Below are positions 57,613 to 64,000 of a stretch of 64,000 nt of DNA, one piece after another (within the stretch, counting starts at the first letter, position 1; the number at the start of each line of letters is the position of its first letter). This DNA comes from Tyto alba (taxonomy: Eukaryota > Chordata > Aves > Strigiformes > Tytonidae): assembly GCF_018691265.1 (NCBI RefSeq), contig NW_024881328.1, positions 43,255,515 through 43,319,514 on the forward strand. The letters run 5' to 3'. A model generated the notes under the pieces. That model made no database searches. It was not told the origin of the DNA and was given only the letters and a program-made list of their open reading frames with translations. The position numbers and the translations under genes are program-made.

Positions 57613-60180
57613 ACCGATGGGCTCCGACTGTTCTTCTCCTGGGTTGCCCCGCCATCTCCAGCCCCATCCTTCCCTCTGCATCCTTCTGCACCTTTTTACC
57701 TGCTTGGAGGGAAGGCGGGGATTGTATACAAAACTCCATTATTATTATTATTAGTTATTATTGTTATTGTTGTTGTTATTGTTATTATCATCGTCGTCAC
57801 ATTTTATTTTAGTTAGAGAAGGTCCTCATGAGTGATGCACTTCCTGAATGATTCTAGGCTTTCTTTTTTTTAAAAGGGAGGGTACTTGGCTTGAATAATG
57901 CTTTGATTTTCCCTAAGATTAATTTACAAATTATGGTATGACAACAAAAACCTCACTGCCCCCTTGTCTGGACAGATATGCCATGTCTGTGCCTCACACC
58001 CTTCCCCAGGACCCTCTATGCCCACCTTTGCTTTTTGCTTCCAGGATTTCCTTCTCTCTCCTACCTCTCAAACAGGGAAACAAATATATTTTCCATCTAT
58101 TAATTTCCTACTGTACAAAACATACGGTACAGGTTTTCCCTATATTGCAAATGAGGGGATCATGATATGCCATGTCCCTGGGCAGTTAAAGCAGCCACGC
58201 AATACATTTTTGCACCGTTACCACATGGGAAATATATTTTTTTTTCCAGGTGAACCCCAAGACTTCATGGCCTTTCCCTCTCTTCCTCCCCTCCCTTCTC
58301 CTGCGGGATGCCAGATCGCTGCTCCTCCTGTCGCCAGCGCTGACTGCTCGGCGCTCACGCGGGGCTGCAGTGGGGACCCCGGGTGATGCCACCGCATCAG
58401 CGGAGCCAGGGCTGGGCGGGGGGTCAGGGGCTCCAGCCCCAGCGTTGGGGGCTAGTGCCGCTGCCCAGCGGCTGGCGGGGATGATCGCACAGCTCCGGCA
58501 GGGCGAAGGGAGTGAGTTTGAGTCAGGCAGCCTGTGCCGGTTATCCATGTGTATCACCAGCACCGTCACCTCCCCTTAGAGGTCCATTCCCCCAGCCCAG
58601 GATCCCACCGCTGGCAGAGCTCCAGAAAAGTGGAGGTGGCTGGCAGCCCCTGCCGCTGGGCATCGACGATTTGCTCAGCCCCGGTGTCAGAAAACCTATG
58701 TGAGCTCAGCTCTCTGGATCATTTCAAGCCTCTGCATTTAAAAGTGCTTCCAGCTCTTTCATGAGTTGCTTTTCTGCCTGTTCCCAACCCTTTGCTCGGC
58801 TCTCCCTGGCAGTTTGGATTCAGCTGTGCCATTCGAGTGGTCCAGCAGCCAAACGTGCTCAAGAGCATCCCCTTATTCGCTATCCAAGGGAGCAGAGGTG
58901 CTACGGGGGCTCAGGGGGAGCCAGTAACCTCCCCCCGGCAGCAGCCCTCCCCTTGTATTGGTGCTGATGCTGGAGGAAGGAGGGAGCCCAGGCACCAAAT
59001 GTTGCCTCTCCCACGTTGCCGACTGCCCAGAGCAAACACAGAGCCACCTGCAAAGGTGATGAGTCAGCTGTGGGCAACCGGCACTCCTCATCCTCCCTTG
59101 TTCCTCACTCTGGTCTAGCCAAGTATTTTTTCCTGTTGAAACAATAAAATATCTGTGTGTGAGACCCAGCATGAAAATAACCACCCGTCAGTGCGCCGGA
59201 GCCACCCGGGTGACCTGGGGGGGTGAGCTGGGGCATGTGCCTGCCAGCAAAATCTCCACATCCCACTGCCACCACCTTCCAAGCAAAGTGATGGCAGCCA
59301 GTGGCCTGGGGTGATGCTCCCTCTGAGAGGGATGGTGCCCAGAGGGACCCAGCTCATCCCACAGCAGCTCGGCTCTCCCACGGAGCTGTGGGACAAGCCG
59401 GAGCATGAGCAGATCCTTCCAGGTGCTGGAGGATGGATGGAAAAGCAACCGAGTGTGTGGCAGGGGCAGCCTGCCTCTTCTTGCACTGCTTTCTGGGCAC
59501 ACGGGAGCATTTTAAAAGTCTGGGACGCAGGGCACAGTCAGAAATCAGCAGCGGCATGTCAACCAAGACCGAGAAACCCGTCGCAAACCAACGTGTTTGG
59601 GGGGTCGGTCCATGTGTGGGGCGCTTAATGCCCTGAGGGAGGCAGGGAACCTTAATAATGCGCTGATTGCAATCAACGTGGAAATGGCTTTGCACGGGGA
59701 CCTGGGGTTTCTGCAGGTCGCCTCTGCCCTGAATTTCTTTGATGTGTGTGTGCTGTGCTCCCTGTGCTATTCCCCACCGCCGCTGAGACAACGCTGCCCG
59801 AAATAGCAAAAGCCAGCTTGGGTCTGCCAGCTGCAGCCGAGCTCAGAGGCTACTAGAGAGGAGGAGCAGACTGCAGCAATACCTCTACACCCAAATCCAT
59901 GCCAGTTGAACCCGCAGATAACGTCCCCCCTCCGGGTCCCATCCCCGTCCCAGCCCACTGTGATACATCCATCACCCAGCGAGGCTGTGCCTGCTGGGAA
60001 AGTCGTTGCAGGAATCAACGGTGAAGGAGGGGAGGGGAGGTCTGATCCGAGCATCGCTCTGGCATCGGGTGGGGAGCTGAGCTGTCATGTCAAGCCAGCG
60101 AGGACCTGGGTTCACGGGAGCGCTCCGGGGGATGGTGCAGGGGGGCAAGGGACGGTCCCGGTGGTAGCGGCCACCTTGCA
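57613..60180. other. Downstream flank, no supported gene
   Basis: It begins with an ATT/GTT-rich microsatellite at about 57738-57795, then holds a GC-rich patch near 58,250-58,500 and the distal AATAAA at 59143. No coding exon is recognised. Confidence 0.55.
59143..59148 (+). terminator. Possible distal polyadenylation signal
   Basis: AATAAA is followed by ATATCTGTGTGTGAG, a GT-rich downstream element. It could end a longer PCBP3 3' UTR (about 2.5 kb past the stop) or another transcript. No coding exon supports a separate gene here. Confidence 0.35.
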
Positions 60181-60299
60181 GGAGGACCCCATCCTTGCAG
60201 CAGCACCCCATCCTTGCAGGAGCACCCCATCCTTGCAGGAGCACCCCATCCTTGCAGCAGCACCCCATCCTTGCAGCAGCACCCCATCCTTGCAGCCCC
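60181..60299. repeat. 19-bp minisatellite, six copies
   Basis: Units of the form CACCCCATCCTTGCAGSAG repeat with an exact 19-bp period; the ATCC core starts at 60191, 60210, 60229, 60248, 60267 and 60286. The period is not a multiple of three, so repeated peptide frames across it are artefacts. Confidence 0.95.
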
Positions 60300-63200
60300 A
60301 GCTCTGCGTGGAGCAGCGGGAGAGCCTCACAAAGCTTCCAGCTCTTAGACAAGAAGCAGCGCTGCTCGGGAAATGGGTTTTGAGAATCGTTGTTGAAATG
60401 TGCCGTCCCGGCTGTCAGAGCGCGGGGCTGGGTTTTGCCTTCTCCCTGTGGCGTTTCTGAATGATGTCCGCTTGCATGATTGTTAAAATCTCGAGGTATT
60501 CCCAAGGGACTCCAGGAGGCAAAGGAGCCTCAATGTATAAAACTGATCACATTTCTGCTCTTTGCTCTGATACAGGATGCTTTTTTCGTTGTTGTTTTAG
60601 CTATCTGGAGAGCATTTATTACAGAAAAAGCTACTCAAGCAACTCTAGCTGGAACATGCCAGCTCTCCTGCAAATGAAGCTGGGGGTTTCTCAAACCAAA
60701 CATGCAAAAAATGATAAATCTATACTGGACCCCTACAAAGCAAATGCTTATTTGCCTCCCATTGCTCAGGAATCCCTTCCTCAGTGGAGGGAGAGATACA
60801 GCTCAGCCTTCTGCCTCTCCCCGCTGTGCTTTTAGGTTTGAGAGGATGCGGGAAGGAGCTGAGCCCTTCGCTGTAGGGTTGGAAAGAGGGGAGCCTGTGG
60901 AAAACATCAGGCAGGATCCTGCAGGAGAGGGCTCAGTGAAGGATGTGGTTGTGCCGGCGTGGCAGAGGCATCCCTCCTTCTGACATTACCCGAGCCTTTA
61001 ACTTTATGACTTCTATTAGGTGTCGGGTTATGAACTCCAGAGGCAACCTAGCAGCTTATCCATCATCATCTGGGCTTGAGCTAGGCCTGGAGAAAGGGGT
61101 GTTTAAAAAACTGCAGCAACTCCTGGGAATATGTTGATGACAGCAGTGATAACGACAAAATCACAAGGAACGTGTCAAACACATCTTTGATTTCCTTGAT
61201 ATGGCTCAAAAGGAGATTTGCTGGTTTCTTTGGAAGGAGCCTCAATGTTTTGCTTTTTGCTTGTGGTACGTCTTGGGTTTGCATTTTATGCGAACTTAAA
61301 ATGCTCGAGTGATGCATCCACAGCCATGCCACTGGGAAAAATGCATGCACATCTCTAATATTGGAGTGAATATTCAATACAAAGTGAATGTCCCTGTCAA
61401 CCAACAGACTAGCTTTAGTGCTATGCTTTTCTCTCTCAGAGCAATGCATTATATGCAGACAGAATGATTCAACGTTTCTGGAAGTAACTCACTCGGTACT
61501 CAGTCAGACTCTTTGGGAATGTGTTATTTTGTGGTAAATCATTGCTCTGTCAGGAAAGTATTTGTCGGATGCCTCCCCCTGCCCCCGGAGTGTGCTGGCT
61601 CCCCATCAGAGCGGGCCCTGCTGAGGACCGCGCTCAGCCCTTTGGGCCTCCACTCCCCCGCATGTCCTTCCCAGCTCATGCTCCCAAAAATAAGTGTCTG
61701 GAGTATTATTATGTGCATTTTTTTCCTAGACTGTATTTGCAAATCTAGTACATAATGGGGTTGAAAAAAATAGATAGCTTCCCCTAAGGGAAAGTGACTT
61801 TAACCAGGGAGACTCTTCAAACTCTCTTTTATTTGTAATTCAGGTTATTTTATGTATTCATGCTAATCGCTTTTAGTTATGCTAATTTCAAGTTTATGGT
61901 CCATTAGCAAGTTTAATTTCACCCCTCCAGTGCTGGCAGAGGTAGGGTTTCTGGGGGATCGCTCTGTGCTGAGGGAGGGATGAATCCTTAATCTCATTTT
62001 CTCCTTGGCCACAGGGGTGGAAGGATGGTGCAGGCTCGGCGCAAACCCTTTCGGACACCTTTCTCACGCCGTTTGCAGAAGATGAGAGCCCAGCAGCCCA
62101 CCTCCCCTAACGCTGCCTGGCTGCAGCCCCCAGCCCCAGGGAGGTACCCCAATCCCTGGCCCTGGGGACCCCCCCCCCCAGGCTGGTCACTAGGTGTCCC
62201 CCTTGACCAGCTTTTTGCATGCATCCTTCTCCAGCCGGGGCGTGGGCAGCATTTGGCTGTCGGCTTCTCCCAGCCCCTGCTCCATCCACTTGCAAAAAAC
62301 CAGCCACACTGCTGGCGATGAGAAGGGAGTGGGTGTTTGCATCCCCCCCCCCCCCCCCCCCCCCCCCCCTTTCCCAGTGACCAGCGGTGACATCCACTCT
62401 GCAGGTGGCTGGCACCGTGTCCTACTACGGGAAGGGTCCCATCAGTGCTGGGACCTTCACGGAGACATCCTAGCCCATCCGGGCAAGCTCCTTTGGCCGT
62501 GGGTGGCCTCAGCAGCTCGCAACAGGAAAAGGCTTTGCTGGAGAGGTCCCGAGGGTCCCCAGTCCTTGCTGTCCCCGGGGGGGTCGGCGTGTGCCCTGAC
62601 TCAGCTCGCAGCGGGGAGCGTCCGCTGCTGGCACGAGCGCGGAGCTCGGGGTGGAATGACTTGCAGAAAGGTCACGGTCTCGGTGCAATTCTCCTGCTCC
62701 CTTGTTAGATATCACGGGGAGCTGGGGGGCTCTGCTGAGAGGGTTATTTTTGCTTTCCCTTCAAAAAAAAAAAAAAAAAAAAAAAAAAGAAGCAGCTGTG
62801 GATCTTAATCCACTGTGCTATGCATCAAGCCCCAGGCCTCCATCCAAAGGGTAACGTGGCAGTGACTTTTAGGAAGTACTGAATGTACCAGATGTGCAAC
62901 TCCTTCAACTCCAGATGTGCAGCCCCCGTCCTCCCGCTCTGCCTCCGCACAGTTGTCCTGCAAAGAGGAACAAGAGAGCCCAGATTGTTCAGAAAGCAGC
63001 CCGCAGACTAAATCTAGCCAAGTTCAAAACCAGACTGGCTCTGGATTCCCACAGCAGTGTTTAGGCAGTTTAACCGCAGAGATGTCTCTTCCCAGAAACG
63101 ATGCTCATGTCGGCTCCGCACATGGGGAGAAAAAACAGCTAGGAGATGAGCGAGATAAAAATGGAGCCCCATGCGGAACTGAGGCCTGTTGCTGATTTAA

Positions 63201-64000
63201 AACACACGTGCTGTTTCTAGAAAGAACTGCTTTGATCCTGAAAGGGAAAGCCGGGATGTGCATGAGGACTCGGGTATTTGAAGCACTCCCGGAGCGTGGT
63301 GTTCGGGTTCCCTGTGGGCAGCATCTCAGCGGCGTTATTTATTCCTGGGGGAAAGTCTGTGTCTAAGAGCGTTTACATCTGGGCCAAAAAGGGGGCAAGG
63401 GCTGCTTGGCTCTGGAGCCTCTCTGGGTTTGGATGCTTCAGATGAGACTCTGGGGCGTGGGATGCTCTGTGGAAGCGTGGGCACGGCAGCACGGCGGCAG
63501 CGGGCCCCCGAGCCAGCTGGCAGCACGACCAAGCACGGAACGCGTAGGGATAGTGGGCTGGAGGGATGGAGCAGCATCACTCCTGAATTCAGGGTTCCGT
63601 GTGTGGTTTAGGGTCGAACCGCAACGGAAATCCAACAGGATTTCCCAATGCAAAGGAGAACAAGATAGCTTCATGACGTGATCACCCAAAAGCTCTCATT
63701 TAGTGGTAAGGGTTTTGGTTTTGTTTTTTTTTTTGGGGGGGGTCTTTCAGGGAAGAGCTCCCACCCAGACATTGCAAAGATGTGACCCAAGGTTACTGCT
63801 GGCAGCCGGTGCTGTCGTTTTCCCAAGGGATGCTGCCCTGGGATACTCAGCAGAGGTATCTTCTCACTGCCTATAAAAAGCCAGTTAAAGCTGCAAACCT
63901 GACACCCCAGAGAAACCACCATCTCTGTGTTTAAAACAGATTTTCAGTTGCATGCTGATATTTCTTTTCCTGCCTCAAGTAGATCTCCCCTCCAAACGTC
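60300..64000. other. Downstream intergenic, no supported gene
   Basis: AT-rich around 61,100-61,900. Homopolymers are 27 C at 62343-62369 and 26 A at 62763-62788. No collagen-type Gly-X-Y exon is visible, so the expected neighbour COL6A1 is not reached. Confidence 0.55.

Noticed and set aside
60181..60299. CRISPR-like short regular repeats
   Set aside because: Units are directly adjacent with no unique spacers, and the setting is a vertebrate genome. It is a minisatellite.
62917..63195. Plus-strand 92-codon frame with a polar, protein-like composition
   Set aside because: It looks more coding-like than its neighbours but has no recognised family, no clear splice partner and no promoter. Conservation in relatives would be needed to accept it.
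57613..64000. Search for COL6A1 exons expected downstream of PCBP3
   Set aside because: No Gly-X-Y frame or von Willebrand A-domain sequence is visible. The neighbour must start beyond this window.

Overview
This window is vertebrate nuclear DNA, most likely from a bird. Multi-exon genes have GT-AG introns. There are long G/C and A/T homopolymers, a CR1-type LINE fragment, and an ERVL-like solo LTR of a kind common in avian genomes. I cannot name the species. There is no sign of bacterial, phage or CRISPR content.

One gene can be read with certainty: PCBP3 (poly(rC)-binding protein 3, alphaCP-3), on the plus strand. Thirteen coding exons between 34,708 and 56,686 join without a frame error into a 1,020-nt reading frame encoding 339 residues. 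Every exon has a consensus AG acceptor and GT donor. The protein has three KH domains with intact GxxG loops: GKKG, GKGG and GRQG. The 3' UTR runs to about 57,612, just past an AATAAA at 57,589. A second good polyadenylation signal lies at 59,143.

Region by region: 1-640 is a CpG-rich promoter-like block with two divergent ZNF143-like sites. 2,026-2,568 is a G-rich minisatellite running into a CpG island that looks like a noncoding first exon with a donor at 2,569. 2.6-34.7 kb has no gene I can support. It is probably the 5' noncoding part of PCBP3 plus upstream sequence. It contains an LTR with target-site duplication (13,132-14,213), a CR1 relic (about 14,795-15,070), a CpG-rich block with a donor at 18,160, a 91-nt candidate exon (20,794-20,884), an AT-rich block (20.9-22.4 kb) and a perfect 38-bp tandem duplication (31,323-31,398). 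34.7-57.6 kb is the PCBP3 coding part. 57.6-64 kb is downstream intergenic sequence with a 19-bp minisatellite. In other vertebrates COL6A1 lies downstream of PCBP3, but no collagen exon is visible here.

The most interesting signals concern PCBP3 splicing. A 24-nt microexon splits the KH1 GxxG loop. There is a CAGCAG tandem acceptor at exon 9, a TGCATG (RBFOX) site just past the 42-nt exon 8, a long TG/TA repeat beside the exon 11 donor, and C-tracts around exon 12 that the protein itself could bind. A perfect 19-bp inverted repeat in intron 7 is unexplained. I did not find a convincing novel multi-gene system.
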